The notes under the pieces are model-generated. The model did no database searches, was not told the origin of the DNA, and saw only the letters and a list, made by a program, of their open reading frames with translations. DNA of 64,000 nucleotides from Pseudomonadota bacterium (GTDB lineage: Bacteria; Pseudomonadota; Gammaproteobacteria; Xanthomonadales; SZUA-36): NCBI GenBank assembly GCA_015222805.1, contig JADFVZ010000125.1, positions 1 to 64,000 on the forward strand. Reading direction: 5' to 3'. Within the stretch, counting starts at the first letter, position 1. Each line of letters starts with the position of its first letter. Positions 28,256 through 37,618 of the stretch are shown piece after piece. Made by a program: the position numbers and the translations under genes.

Positions 28256-29125
28256 CTATTGAAATTTATATGTTTTGACTATGTCTTGATCGTTTAAACT
28301 TAGGTATATGTGATTTTCCGGTTTATCAAGTCTGATCCAATATAAAAAATATGGGATTAAGCACTCTCTAATTTCAACATCCCAAACCCAGTTCCCTTTG
28401 CTTTTCAGCATCCCATATTCCTTGGCAATTGCATTTTTCTGAGATTCTGAAAGTGTATTCTTGGGACTTATTTGAATTTTCTTGAAAGTATTAAACCTTT
28501 TATCTTCCGGCAAATCTATGACATCTGTTACATGACGAACTTTTGATGAGCCAAATCTATGTAAGACAAAATCTTTGTAAGCTTTTTCATCTTCGTCAAA
28601 TGATCTGGCATGCCATCTGTATCCAGAGTAAATCAGTGATTGAGGCCAAATAATTTTTTTAGACGCTTCGGCATTCTTCATTGTTTGGTAGGTAATCACT
28701 AAACTACTTTTTTGAGAAATAGCTCTTGTAACATTTCTCAAGATAGGGGGCTCAAGATTACATTTAATTGGTGGAATGCCAAAAGCGCTTACTGTACCTG
28801 TTATAGATGAAATCACATCATAACTTTTTATCTCAGTATGAGTTTTCAATAAAGACAAATATTCTTCAGGCGATCCATTGCTGATTTGGGGTTTAAACTT
28901 TTTAGCAGGCTTATAAGCTCTGATTGAAACATCGTAGTCCAAGTTTTGAGGAAAGGATTTCCTATACAGCGTAAAGTCTTTAGTTATGTGGTTGCCACTG
29001 ATTCCAAATACTTTTGCAACATCATTCCTTCCAACGGTTCCTTCCCAGTAGGCCATTGACTCAATGTAAAGCAACCTTTGCCTTTGAGCAAAACTAATTT
29101 CTTTAATTTTTGTAGCAGTTGTCAT
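28256..29125 (-). CDS. WYL-domain transcriptional regulator (BrxR/CapW-like)
   Basis: 289 residues. N-terminal winged helix (QRQRLLYIESMAYWEG, VGRNDVAKVFGISGNHITKD), central WYL domain (SLVITYQTM, then YSGYRWHARSFDEDEKAYKD, FVLHRFG), and a C-terminal WCX-like extension. This layout is that of BrxR and CapW, repressors that sit in front of BREX, CBASS and other phage defence operons. It is divergent from the methylase gene across 144 AT-rich bases with short inverted repeats (TACAT...ATGTA at 29141-29155). Likely a repressor of that operon, relieved by an infection-linked signal. Its stop lies 8 bases from the convergent transposase stop. Confidence 0.85.
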   Translation of the reverse strand: MTTATKIKEISFAQRQRLLYIESMAYWEGTVGRNDVAKVFGISGNHITKDFTLYRKSFPQNLDYDVSIRAYKPAKKFKPQISNGSPEEYLSLLKTHTEIKSYDVISSITGTVSAFGIPPIKCNLEPPILRNVTRAISQKSSLVITYQTMKNAEASKKIIWPQSLIYSGYRWHARSFDEDEKAYKDFVLHRFGSSKVRHVTDVIDLPEDKRFNTFKKIQISPKNTLSESQKNAIAKEYGMLKSKGNWVWDVEIRECLIPYFLYWIRLDKPENHIYLSLNDQDIVKTYKFQ

Positions 29126-29269
29126 GTATAAAAGTATACTACATTAAATATGTAGGGCAATATATTTATTTGCTGTAATTATAACATGTAATATACTGAT
29201 TATATGTTGCATTAAATTGCATATGGATTTAAAATCAAAGAATGGGTCTAGAGGGTCTAGAATTTAACA

Positions 29270-32200
29270 ATGAAACGAATTGATACAACACAGTGGCTTA
29301 ACAAACTCGGATATGATCCGAGCAATGTTAGTTTGCCTGGAAGTGGTGTCGGACTGGATTCGCCCTACGCCCGAGAAATTAATCGATTACTTGATCCTGA
29401 AGCCATTTGTGCATCTGCTGTGGTTACTATGGATGAACACCCAGTTGTTTGTTTCATCGATAGTAATGGAAGAGGTGTCAAGAAAACGAAGTGGCTTGAT
29501 AAGATCAGAAAAAAGATTTGGAATCAGAGTTTGGTTTCTTTAATTCTTGTTATCGACGATGATGAATTAACCGCTTTTCCCGTTAACAAGAAATCAAAGC
29601 CAGATGAAAAGTTGAAATTTGATTCAGCTGGCACAAGCAGCCAGTATTCAATGGCTGATATAAACACAGGTGAAATACAGAAACGACATCCTGATTGGTT
29701 TGACCCTGAAAACAATGTTGATCAGGTGCTTCTTTCCAATTTAAAACAATCCATCACTAAATTAAAGACCATGGGTGCAAGCGTTGATGATGCTCAATAC
29801 CTCATGGGCCAATGCTTATTTGTTTCCTATCTCGAACACAGAGAAATAGTTAGTGACGAATACCGTAATCGAAGAGGTGTTGAGGGTCTTCACTCATTGA
29901 TAAGCGCAAGAAATGGCAAAGGGTTGGAAAAATTATTTTTATCTCTCAAAAAGAATTTCAATGGCGATTTCTTTGAGCTCAGAGAAAAAGGTCACTCTTA
30001 TTGGACATCATTATCTGATGAAGTTTTTTCGCTCTTAGATGACTTTTTGAACCGTGTGGACCTTAATTCTGGTCAATTATCTTTTTGGGGGTATGATTTT
30101 AGATATATTCCTGTTGAAATGATTTCTGGTATTTATGAGACTTTTCTCGGAGATGATAAAGGTAATATTGGTGCCTACTACACGCCAAGGCATTTAGCCA
30201 ACCTAACAATTGATCAAGCATTTGGTGAGAGTAAAGACATTACTAAAGAAGTGGTGTTTGATGGAGCTTGCGGTTCTGGCATCTTATTAACTACAGCTTT
30301 TAGAAGAATAGTCTTAAGCTCAATGAGCAAAGGCAATGGTGACCCATCTTTCAGAGAAAGAATTGATTTGTTGCTCAAATGTATTCGCGGAAGTGATATT
30401 AATCAATCGGCATGCAGGATAACGGTGTTTAGTTTGTATTTAGCACTTTTAGAGGACATACAACCTAAAGACATAGCTAGGCTGCAAGACGATGAAAAAA
30501 TCAAACTCCCCAAATTGCTTGGTGAAATTATTGTTTGTGGCGAGAATGACGGTGATTTCTTTAATAAATCGCATAAGTTTATTACAGGTTCCAAAAACAC
30601 TATCCTTGTCTCTAACCCACCTTGGTATGAAGCCAAAGGGTATGAGAAAAATACAAGTTTCGAATTGTGGGCACAGTCAAATGAAAAAGAACTAGTCAGG
30701 CGACAAATTGCTTGCGCTTTTGCTCACAGATCATGTGATGCAGTTATTGAAAATGGGAGGGTTTGTTTAATACTTCCTGCTAGTATTTTAACAGCATCTA
30801 CCAGTCAAGCATTTGTTTCACAGTTGCTCACAGAAATTGAAGTAGATCGAGTTATTAATTTCTCTGATATTAGGCGATTACTCTTTGCTAAGGCCATTCA
30901 TCCTTGTGTGGTTATAAGTGGCAAAGTAAAATCCGGTTCTAATTATGGAGTAGTTAAAAGTGATGAGTTCTGTGACTATTGGGTTCCTAAAGCGGATGTG
31001 AGTTTGGCTTTTGGCAGGCTTACCGTTCACAGCAGTGATCGTCACAGAATACTCACTCAAGATATATATTTTGACAATGAAATATTGCGCGTGTTTTTTT
31101 GGGGAAGCCAAAAAGACCACTCATTAATTTCTAAACTGAGAATCAAAGGTCAAATAAATGACCTTGTTTCTCAAAAAGACTCCCGATGGACTATTTGTAA
31201 AGGTTTCCATCAAACTGATAGGTCAAAGGAACCATTACCCCCTGGGAAATTAAAGGCAATTCCATTCTTGGATTCTCGTAAGTTTCCAAAACAATCACCC
31301 ATTTTAGACAGAGATATACTGGAAGAGTTTCCAGACTCCATTGTCACTGTAGCTGATTATGGTTCAAAATCAGGTGCGGCATTTAGCGGTCCTCGGGTGT
31401 TATTTCCAGATGGAGCCACCAATAATTTTGAGGTAAAGGCTTTATTTACCAATATTGAGTTTTGTTTTAAACAAACAATTTCAGCAATAGTAGGACCTAG
31501 TGATGATAGTGATATATTACGATTCCTTACAATATACCTAAGATCTAAGTTGGCTAGCTATGTGCTATTCCATACTGCTTACTCATTAGCCAGTGAACGA
31601 CCACACATTAAATTAATAGAAATAAGAGATTTGCCATTTGTATTGCCAGAAGATCACTCTGATCCACAAAAAGCAAAAAAAATAGTCACTGAAGTTTCTA
31701 AAAAAGTAAAAGCGCTGAACAACGTAAACGTATTTGAATTTGAAAATAAATACAGAAAATTGAAATCTGAGTGTGAAAAATTAATTTTTGAATATTTCGG
31801 CTTAGATTATGCAGAACAAAGCATGGTCAATGATACATTTGAATATCTATTACCAAGTGTTCAACCCAATGCTTATAACAAAATAAAAACACCACTTTAT
31901 TACCCAGTTTCTGAGAGTGATATTGACTCATACTCTCATGTTTTACTCCATGAGTTAAATGAATGGAGAGCAAAACTTGGAGGTAAAGGAAAAATAAAAA
32001 TAGAAACTATTTATGATGATGCAACTCTTGCCTATACATTAGGCATAGTCAAGCTATCAATTTCCTCAACATCAACAATCTCTAGTTTCACAAATGATAA
32101 TTCGGATGTGATGAGCATTCTTACTATTTTGAGAAACAATAATGTGCTACCTATGCAAATCGCACATGGAAATTATCACCTGGGAAGTGATTTTTTAATT

Positions 32201-32332
32201 CACGCAGGAGAGCATATATATTTAATCAAACCACTTGTAAAACGTTTATGGCTAAAAAACCAAGCTGTCCATGATGCTCAACGCATTGTTACATCAATCC
32301 AGACCAATCTGATGCCAGAGAATGCTAGATGA
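29270..32332 (+). CDS. Large N6-adenine DNA methyltransferase with target-recognition-like C-terminus
   Basis: 1020 residues. N-terminal 270 residues have no recognised motif. The N6-methylase core has motif I DGACGSG (331-337) and motif IV NPPW (449-452), typical of gamma-class adenine methylases, preceded by GAYYTPRHLANL. After about 620 comes a TaqI/Eco57I-like specificity region (QKDSRWTICKGFHQTD, AFSGPRVLF). The stop overlaps the next gene as ATGA. Likely modification and recognition subunit of a restriction or defence system, regulated by the divergent WYL protein. It could also include a nuclease of its own in the N-terminus; the separate nuclease gene makes that less needed. Confidence 0.82.
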   Translation: MKRIDTTQWLNKLGYDPSNVSLPGSGVGLDSPYAREINRLLDPEAICASAVVTMDEHPVVCFIDSNGRGVKKTKWLDKIRKKIWNQSLVSLILVIDDDELTAFPVNKKSKPDEKLKFDSAGTSSQYSMADINTGEIQKRHPDWFDPENNVDQVLLSNLKQSITKLKTMGASVDDAQYLMGQCLFVSYLEHREIVSDEYRNRRGVEGLHSLISARNGKGLEKLFLSLKKNFNGDFFELREKGHSYWTSLSDEVFSLLDDFLNRVDLNSGQLSFWGYDFRYIPVEMISGIYETFLGDDKGNIGAYYTPRHLANLTIDQAFGESKDITKEVVFDGACGSGILLTTAFRRIVLSSMSKGNGDPSFRERIDLLLKCIRGSDINQSACRITVFSLYLALLEDIQPKDIARLQDDEKIKLPKLLGEIIVCGENDGDFFNKSHKFITGSKNTILVSNPPWYEAKGYEKNTSFELWAQSNEKELVRRQIACAFAHRSCDAVIENGRVCLILPASILTASTSQAFVSQLLTEIEVDRVINFSDIRRLLFAKAIHPCVVISGKVKSGSNYGVVKSDEFCDYWVPKADVSLAFGRLTVHSSDRHRILTQDIYFDNEILRVFFWGSQKDHSLISKLRIKGQINDLVSQKDSRWTICKGFHQTDRSKEPLPPGKLKAIPFLDSRKFPKQSPILDRDILEEFPDSIVTVADYGSKSGAAFSGPRVLFPDGATNNFEVKALFTNIEFCFKQTISAIVGPSDDSDILRFLTIYLRSKLASYVLFHTAYSLASERPHIKLIEIRDLPFVLPEDHSDPQKAKKIVTEVSKKVKALNNVNVFEFENKYRKLKSECEKLIFEYFGLDYAEQSMVNDTFEYLLPSVQPNAYNKIKTPLYYPVSESDIDSYSHVLLHELNEWRAKLGGKGKIKIETIYDDATLAYTLGIVKLSISSTSTISSFTNDNSDVMSILTILRNNNVLPMQIAHGNYHLGSDFLIHAGEHIYLIKPLVKRLWLKNQAVHDAQRIVTSIQTNLMPENAR

Positions 32333-32997
32333 TATCACCAGATTGGCGTGATGTATTTCCATATGAAGAGGCCAGCCAGGTTATAGACGCCATAAAAAAA
32401 ACCTGGGGTAAATTGGTAAAACGAAACTTTGAGGATTTTCAACCCGAAACAGATGAGCCTAAGTTAACAATTCGATTAAAAATACTGCTTAGTAACATAA
32501 AGAATGAATTTGGACTTACAGGGTACTTCACTGCTGAGGGCGTAGAAGGTAAGCTGGATATGCGAAGTGGTAGTTTGGACAAAATGGGTAGAACAGACAT
32601 CTTATATGTTTCTAGGGGGGTCGAGGAAGAATTCACATTTGAATTTAAAAAGCTAACAACCAAACCTGACAGCAGAAGAGCGTATCATAAATTTGGGATT
32701 ATGCGATTTGTCACTGGAAAGTACAGTGATAAAAAAAACTTAGACTTCATGGTTGCGATCATCATCAAAGAAGCTGAGGCTGATGAAATACTTACTGGTC
32801 TGACTAAATCTTTTGCGAAGCCAGATATAAAATCAGCGCTGCATATGCTCACAAATGATGATGGGGATTTTGTCATCAAACCTTCTAGTGAGCTTCCAGA
32901 TTCTGTAAACTTTGACACAAAACATGCAAGAACCCTTTTGCCTGATTCACCAGATATAACTATTTGTCACTTCCATGTCTCTCACATCAAAAACTGA
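32329..32997 (+). CDS. PD-(D/E)XK-type nuclease, partner of the methylase
   Basis: 222 residues, no named family recognised. The core GRTDILYVSRGVEEEFTFEF, then KKL gives a PD-(D/E)XK pattern: Asp90, then Glu105-Phe-Lys107 on the next strand. Its ATG overlaps the methylase stop by 4 bases, so the two are made together. By arrangement it is the restriction or effector subunit of the WYL-methylase-nuclease module. Codon use and AT content match the methylase. Confidence 0.72.
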   Translation: MISPDWRDVFPYEEASQVIDAIKKTWGKLVKRNFEDFQPETDEPKLTIRLKILLSNIKNEFGLTGYFTAEGVEGKLDMRSGSLDKMGRTDILYVSRGVEEEFTFEFKKLTTKPDSRRAYHKFGIMRFVTGKYSDKKNLDFMVAIIIKEAEADEILTGLTKSFAKPDIKSALHMLTNDDGDFVIKPSSELPDSVNFDTKHARTLLPDSPDITICHFHVSHIKN

Positions 32998-33062
32998 TTG
33001 TTAATTTGCATCCAAAAGGTACAAATTTGAGTGCAATTCAACATTCTCCACTTATTGTATTG
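32998..33062. repeat. IS21-type end-like sequence
   Basis: TTAATTTGCATCCAAAAGGT at 33001-33020 and the following GAGTGCAATTCAAC resemble the TTGATTTGCATCxAAATAT repeats near 48417 and (inverted) near 140-155. Probably a scar of an older insertion next to the IS3 remnant. Confidence 0.35.
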
Positions 33063-33251
33063 CTATAATCCCAGCTTGTTTCCCCTAAACGATTGGTCAC
33101 CTGCCTCCCTCTGTTCAGCAGCCCAGCGACCGAGCATATTACTATTAAGCCCAAGATTCCTCGCAGCTTCTGCACGACTATAATCCTGATCCAACACCAG
33201 GCTGACTGCGTCTAGCTTGAACTCCTTTGAATACTTCTTTCTTTTGCTCAT
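33063..33251 (-). pseudogene. Truncated IS3-family OrfA (helix-turn-helix part)
   Basis: 62 residues, MSKRKKYSKEFKLDAVSLVL then YSRAEAARNLGLNSNMLGRW. This is the DNA-binding first frame of IS3-type transposases, normally about 90-100 residues. The C-terminal leucine zipper and the whole OrfB are missing. The TAG stop lies at the junction with the IS21-like scar. The 177 bases to the next gene carry no further coding signal. Confidence 0.8.
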
Positions 33252-33428
33252 TTTACTTCTCCCAGTTAATTGAATTATCCCTTAACTGGGTTGTACAATC
33301 TATTGGGCCACGTCATGTCTTATAACAAGGCTGATCGATCGAGATAAACGTTTTAACGAAAAAGCATAGGTTAGTCTAAGGTAGGTAAGCGAATCTCCTA
33401 AGCTGAACAAGCACAATACAGAGGTTAA

Positions 33429-34922
33429 ATGCAGTTTCGTGCCAAGCAAATAGCCCCTCCAAAGGAGTGGGCAATCTTCGAGGATTTGTGCCACGCCCTA
33501 TTCAAACAGGTATGGCAGGATCCGCTTGCGCAGAAGAACGGGCGGAGGGGGCAAGCACAGCACGGTGTCGATGTCTTCGGTTCACCAAACGATGACCTCC
33601 AGTTATACTTGGGCGTCCAGTGTAAGGGTAAAGACAGCAACTACGGCAGCAAGGTCGTATGGTCGGAAGTGGTGGCGGAAATTGCTAAGGCGGAACAATT
33701 CTCTCCTAAACTGGACAAGTGGATATTCGCAACCACCGCTCCTGCGGATGCCAAACTACAAAAGGCTGCCCGGGAATTGTCCGTCGAGCGTAAGGCCAAA
33801 GGTCTATTTAGTGTCGATGTGCTGGCCTGGGAAGAAATCCAGGCCCTGATGGCTGGCGCGCCTGAAGTGATAACCGAGTTCTATCCTGAGCACGCCGACC
33901 ACCTGCCGCAGGTGATCGAGGCATTGCGTGCCCTACCTCCGCTCGCAGAAAAAATCGCAAGCCTCGTTGAGAGGTTCAATGCGAAGCTACCTGAGCCTTC
34001 AAATCCGCACGGCCCCGCGCTTTGGGAAGTGGTGACGTTTGATGGCGATCGCGGGCTAGGTCCTGCCTTAATGGGCTATTCGCTAGGGCCTTCTGACGCC
34101 ACTGCGTGCCCGCGCTTGACCGAAGTCGGCACCATTCTATCGCAGCTGAAAATAGCTTATTCAGCGCGCCTTATTGGCGCGTCCGGAGCTGGAAAGTCGA
34201 TTTGCTCATACCAAGCTGCGAAAGTGTTGGCGGCTAGGGGCTTCCAAGTACAGCGCCTGCTAGATCCTGAGGCCGACAATATCGCATTGGAGGCGGCATT
34301 ACCCGGCAAGCGCCGTCTGTGTCTCATAGACGATGCTCACCTACTAAAACCTCATGTTCTTAGTAGAATAGAGGGTCAGGCTGATCCGGCTCTACTGGTC
34401 CTTACGACGCACAATGCTATTGAGGGCGTCAGCCATCGAGGTGCGATCACACTTGACCAGAAGCGTGCGGTAAAGACGATTGCAGCTGCTCTGCGAGCCA
34501 ACTTGCCCAAGACCCTGGAGGCCGTGCGTCTCGCTAACGACAATGTGGGTGAGCGCATGATGAACACCGATATCGGCGAACGCCTGGACCATGCGGAAAG
34601 CACTTCGGATCGTCCCTGGCAGTTCTGTTTCGTGCTTGGAGGTGGTTGGCGCCGATCAAAACAAGCAGCGGATTCAGCCCGTGCAGCTAATGCTGACCTC
34701 ATCCTTGCGGCGGTTGCGATCCGGCAGCTGGCATCTCGCGATGCGCGTGCGGTTCCAGGAGAGATTGTGGAAGTCTGTGCACGTGCCGGCATCGATGCCG
34801 GAATGGTCGATCAGGGATTGGAATGGCTGGGGAAGCAAAGGCTGATCGTGGGCGTGGCGGATTGTCGGGCTCCGCATCAGCGCTTCGCTACGGTCGTGCT
34901 CAAACGTATCCTAGAGGGGTAA
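33429..34922 (+). CDS. N-terminal part of a nuclease-NTPase defence-type protein (stops at an in-frame TAA)
   Basis: 497 residues. An Mrr-like PD-(D/E)XK domain comes first: Asp48 in HGVDVFG and Q64-C65-K66 in YLGVQCKGK. Then a P-loop NTPase with Walker A GASGAGKS (near 250-257) and Walker B CLIDDAH (near 297-304). After a helical segment it ends LKRILEG-stop. The next frame continues in the same phase 31 bases on, so the natural protein is probably about 1,039 residues, broken by one nonsense codon (TAA, one change from CAA Gln). Visibly GC-richer than its neighbours, so separately acquired. Nuclease plus P-loop ATPase plus repeats is a common anti-phage layout, but the family is unnamed here. 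Confidence 0.75.
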   Translation: MQFRAKQIAPPKEWAIFEDLCHALFKQVWQDPLAQKNGRRGQAQHGVDVFGSPNDDLQLYLGVQCKGKDSNYGSKVVWSEVVAEIAKAEQFSPKLDKWIFATTAPADAKLQKAARELSVERKAKGLFSVDVLAWEEIQALMAGAPEVITEFYPEHADHLPQVIEALRALPPLAEKIASLVERFNAKLPEPSNPHGPALWEVVTFDGDRGLGPALMGYSLGPSDATACPRLTEVGTILSQLKIAYSARLIGASGAGKSICSYQAAKVLAARGFQVQRLLDPEADNIALEAALPGKRRLCLIDDAHLLKPHVLSRIEGQADPALLVLTTHNAIEGVSHRGAITLDQKRAVKTIAAALRANLPKTLEAVRLANDNVGERMMNTDIGERLDHAESTSDRPWQFCFVLGGGWRRSKQAADSARAANADLILAAVAIRQLASRDARAVPGEIVEVCARAGIDAGMVDQGLEWLGKQRLIVGVADCRAPHQRFATVVLKRILEG

Positions 34923-34952
34923 GGCAAGGGTGCGCGCGAGAAGGTCGCCACA

Positions 34953-36545
34953 ATGATAGAAGGCGTATTACGCGATCCGCAATTCCCGTATGCAGGTTTG
35001 CAAGTCCTTATACATGAACTCCGCTTCGGAAGTGGTAACTACAGATGGACGCGCCTTCTCGGACAGCCCGGGGTTGAGGCTGTGATTGCGCGATGTTGGG
35101 CGGCCGAAGGTTCGGATCGCGGTTTTGCGGCACTCGCCCTTTCAGACCTGTGGGATTTCGCGGAGGGTGGGGCGACTGCCGTGGTGGGTCCAAATGTGTC
35201 CACACTGGCGAATTGGATTTCCAATCCCAGCGATGGCGCATACGGTTTCGGCCACATCTTGAACAATCTTGTTCAGCAGGATCAGAATGTTGCCGAGAGG
35301 GTCGTTGCAGCCACTGATCCGATCGCAATCGCGACAGCCTATTCCAACGCCAACCCCGATACGGCATACGGTCTTGCCGATCTCTTGAGCAGCGTCGCCT
35401 ATGTGAAGGTTGATGACTTCAACACCAAGGTTCGGACTGCTATTGATCGGGACAAACTGCGCGAGCTCGCCAAGCACGAAGCCTTTCTTGAGGACGCCTT
35501 CATCTTCTCGAAATTCTGCGCTTCCGTAGTTTGGTTGGACGAGGATCTGGCGCTGGAAATGGCCGAACTTTTCGTGCCAACTGCGCAGCAAGTCCTAGCC
35601 AAAGACCCGGTGGAAGGATTTCATCAACTCAGCCGCGATTTCGCTTCGACCGTACTACGCGTGTTTGACGTGTTGCATGTGTATGTCGGGAAGCTGAAGC
35701 CGACTCGCCGTCAGTGGGTAATCGCGCGGCGCATGTGCGAGAAAATCGACCCCAAGCGGATCGCAGAACACATCTCGACGGTGCGCCCCCGGAATTTTCA
35801 GTCAGCAGGCTTCTTCCTTCATTTCCTCTGCCAGTCGGCACCACGGAAATACGAAGCGGCCCTTTGCCAAGTCGATTGGAACAAGCTGGATTCGGTCATT
35901 GGCGATGATTGGGGGAATATGCCTCATGACACCGAGGTGCTCTTGGCCACCCTCTATTTGCGGCCATCGACGCGGCACCTTGTCCAAAAATTCATCTCCG
36001 ACAGGGCCGACCGGATCGTGCATTTTCCACCGCGACTGATGCTAATGGTGCCGGAAGTTGGCCTCGCACATCTAGCCAAGGGCAACTCGCTTCGACTAGC
36101 CCAACACGGCCACTTGAGTTGGGACTTCGGCGGCATAGCCTTGGCCTTCATCGTAGATGCGCGACCCGAATTGGTTGAGCAGGCTGTCGGCCCCTTTGTT
36201 GATGAGATAGCGCGTGGGGTGACGAACTACAACCGAAACTCCACCGGCCAAGCAGAAGGTTTTGTTCGCGTGGTGATTGAGCATACGCCTGCCGTTTGGC
36301 ACCAAATTTTAGCTAAACTTGATCCCGCTGTGGCTGAGAAAAATTTGGCTGAATGCCTCAGAGGAGACGTGGATCATCGGCGAACGGCAGCGGCCGTCAT
36401 TGAGTCCGCAATGAGCTTGGATGGCCCCGTCAGCGGCATGGCTCGTCGTTTGCGGGCACGATTCCCAAATGCATCAACCGCGCCGACCGACACGCCGCGT
36501 TTCAGCAGACGGCGCGGGCGGGCGCGTCGGAAGCGCAAAGGATAG
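34953..36545 (+). CDS. C-terminal helical part of the same nuclease-NTPase gene
   Basis: 530 residues from ATG at 34953, but the frame is open from the codon after the TAA at 34920-34922 (reading GKGAREKVAT then MIEGVL). It is rich in alpha-helical, repeat-like sequence with no enzyme motif and ends in a basic tail, FSRRRGRARRKRKG. In such proteins this part is the sensor. AGAAGG lies 9 bases before the ATG, so re-initiation giving two polypeptides is possible. Otherwise the pair is a recent pseudogene. GC-rich like the first part. Confidence 0.65.
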   Translation: MIEGVLRDPQFPYAGLQVLIHELRFGSGNYRWTRLLGQPGVEAVIARCWAAEGSDRGFAALALSDLWDFAEGGATAVVGPNVSTLANWISNPSDGAYGFGHILNNLVQQDQNVAERVVAATDPIAIATAYSNANPDTAYGLADLLSSVAYVKVDDFNTKVRTAIDRDKLRELAKHEAFLEDAFIFSKFCASVVWLDEDLALEMAELFVPTAQQVLAKDPVEGFHQLSRDFASTVLRVFDVLHVYVGKLKPTRRQWVIARRMCEKIDPKRIAEHISTVRPRNFQSAGFFLHFLCQSAPRKYEAALCQVDWNKLDSVIGDDWGNMPHDTEVLLATLYLRPSTRHLVQKFISDRADRIVHFPPRLMLMVPEVGLAHLAKGNSLRLAQHGHLSWDFGGIALAFIVDARPELVEQAVGPFVDEIARGVTNYNRNSTGQAEGFVRVVIEHTPAVWHQILAKLDPAVAEKNLAECLRGDVDHRRTAAAVIESAMSLDGPVSGMARRLRARFPNASTAPTDTPRFSRRRGRARRKRKG

Positions 36546-36591
36546 CTGTAAAGAATGATAGCCTTTTGAATCAGGCGCTGATGTCATCAGG

Positions 36592-36738
36592 TGTAAATGT
36601 ACAAGAAAGCATCATACTAAAGCTCATTTAAGCCTTTGATTTTATTAATGGACATTTTTGAACTCAAGTGAAAGTATCATACTTACAAACTAGACCTTCC
36701 CTAATTTACTCAATTCTCTTACAAATAAGTATCATACT
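36592..36738. repeat. Candidate diverged left end of a Tn7-like element
   Basis: Three copies of AGTATCATACT-like sequence, all in one orientation: 36608-36618 (AGCATCATACT), 36673-36683 and 36728-36738. A TGT at 36592 stands the same 27-base distance from the end of the first copy as in the intact mini-element at 38713. Spaced sites over about 150 bases match a Tn7-type left end. No flanking 5-bp duplicate pairs with the right end at 39733, so this is tentative. The remaining bases to 36865 show no gene. Confidence 0.4.
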
Positions 36739-36865
36739 TAATTTCAGTCTTGCTCAATAACTTAACAATACCGGCGCAAGCGCTTTGTGTGGCATTATGG
36801 ATGCGTGATGCGCCAATTACCTTTATTGGAGCACTTTGTTCTGTTGTCCATCTTCGCAGCGCTAT

Positions 36866-37498
36866 CTAGGAAAAATTACCTGTAGATTTATCCCTTTTCC
36901 TCGTCACTAATTCATTTGCCCCATGAGTAACCACATTAGCCAGATATTCTGATCGGTTCATTCCGAGCCCTGCAGCTTTGTGATTAATGATATCTAATGC
37001 TCCAGATTTTATCGTCGCATTAATACGTATTGCAGGAACGGTTGGTACTTCGGGATTAATGCCATCTTTGGTGCGCTTTATCGGAATGCTAGGCCCAGTG
37101 TGTTTTATTAAACCTAACATACCAACATGGGCCAAATACTCAGAGCGGCTCATGCCGTGATCTGCGGCCTTAGTATCGGCGAGTTTTAATGTTTCCGGTT
37201 TGAACGTAAGATTAATCCGCTTGGTTGGCCCAAGCAGCGAATCAATGTCGACATCAACATAGGCCAGAAAAGAGAACCCTTTATCACAATGAAGGTCCGA
37301 TAATTTGACCTCGTATGCGGCTGAGGGCACGTCCAGACCATCCCTGATCAAACACTCAGCGCGAAACACAATTGCTTCCTGCGCGTTTGAGATTGCTCCA
37401 TCAATAGAATGGGCGCGTGTAGTGCACCTCGGAAGATCGGGCACCATCACATTAAAATTTATTTCATCATCCGTATGTACAATTACTGGATATCGCAT
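36866..37498 (-). CDS. HicB-like protein with duplicated C-terminal DNA-binding motif, no HicA next to it
   Basis: 210 residues from the ATG at 37496-37498, with GGAGG 5 bases upstream; an open frame to 37522 starts at a weaker position. The N-terminal 70 residues (VIVHTDDEINFNVMVPDLPR, then AISNAQEAI) are a HicB fold. Then two copies of a ribbon-helix-helix-like unit: LADTKAADHGMSRSEYLAHV and IINHKAAGLGMNRSEYLANV, about 65 residues apart. HicB antitoxins normally have one. No hicA-sized frame adjoins on either side, so it is an orphan or the toxin has been lost. Confidence 0.8.
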   Translation of the reverse strand: MRYPVIVHTDDEINFNVMVPDLPRCTTRAHSIDGAISNAQEAIVFRAECLIRDGLDVPSAAYEVKLSDLHCDKGFSFLAYVDVDIDSLLGPTKRINLTFKPETLKLADTKAADHGMSRSEYLAHVGMLGLIKHTGPSIPIKRTKDGINPEVPTVPAIRINATIKSGALDIINHKAAGLGMNRSEYLANVVTHGANELVTRKRDKSTGNFS

Positions 37499-37522
37499 AG
37501 AACCTCCAACTAACAAAATCAT

Positions 37523-37618
37523 TTACCTGAATAGCATGATAGATTAACTATACACACTAATACACACTAATACACACTACGCCAAGGGAAAGCGTCAAGA
37601 AAAAGCCTCAAAATTGCA
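37523..37618. repeat. Short tandem repeat upstream of the orphan hicB
   Basis: TACACACTAA occurs in near-tandem three times at about 37551-37579 (ACACTAATACACACTAATAC). It sits in the hicB promoter region and could be an operator or a slippage tract. Confidence 0.4.

Noticed and set aside
28256..32997. BREX system
   Set aside because: The WYL regulator suggests it, but pglX/brxX-type context, pglZ, brxC and brxL are absent. The methylase does not show a clear PglX signature.
33526..33849. 107-codon plus-strand frame inside the nuclease-NTPase gene
   Set aside because: Overlaps the Mrr-like domain in another phase. It is a product of the high GC content, as are several minus-strand frames at 34376-36305.
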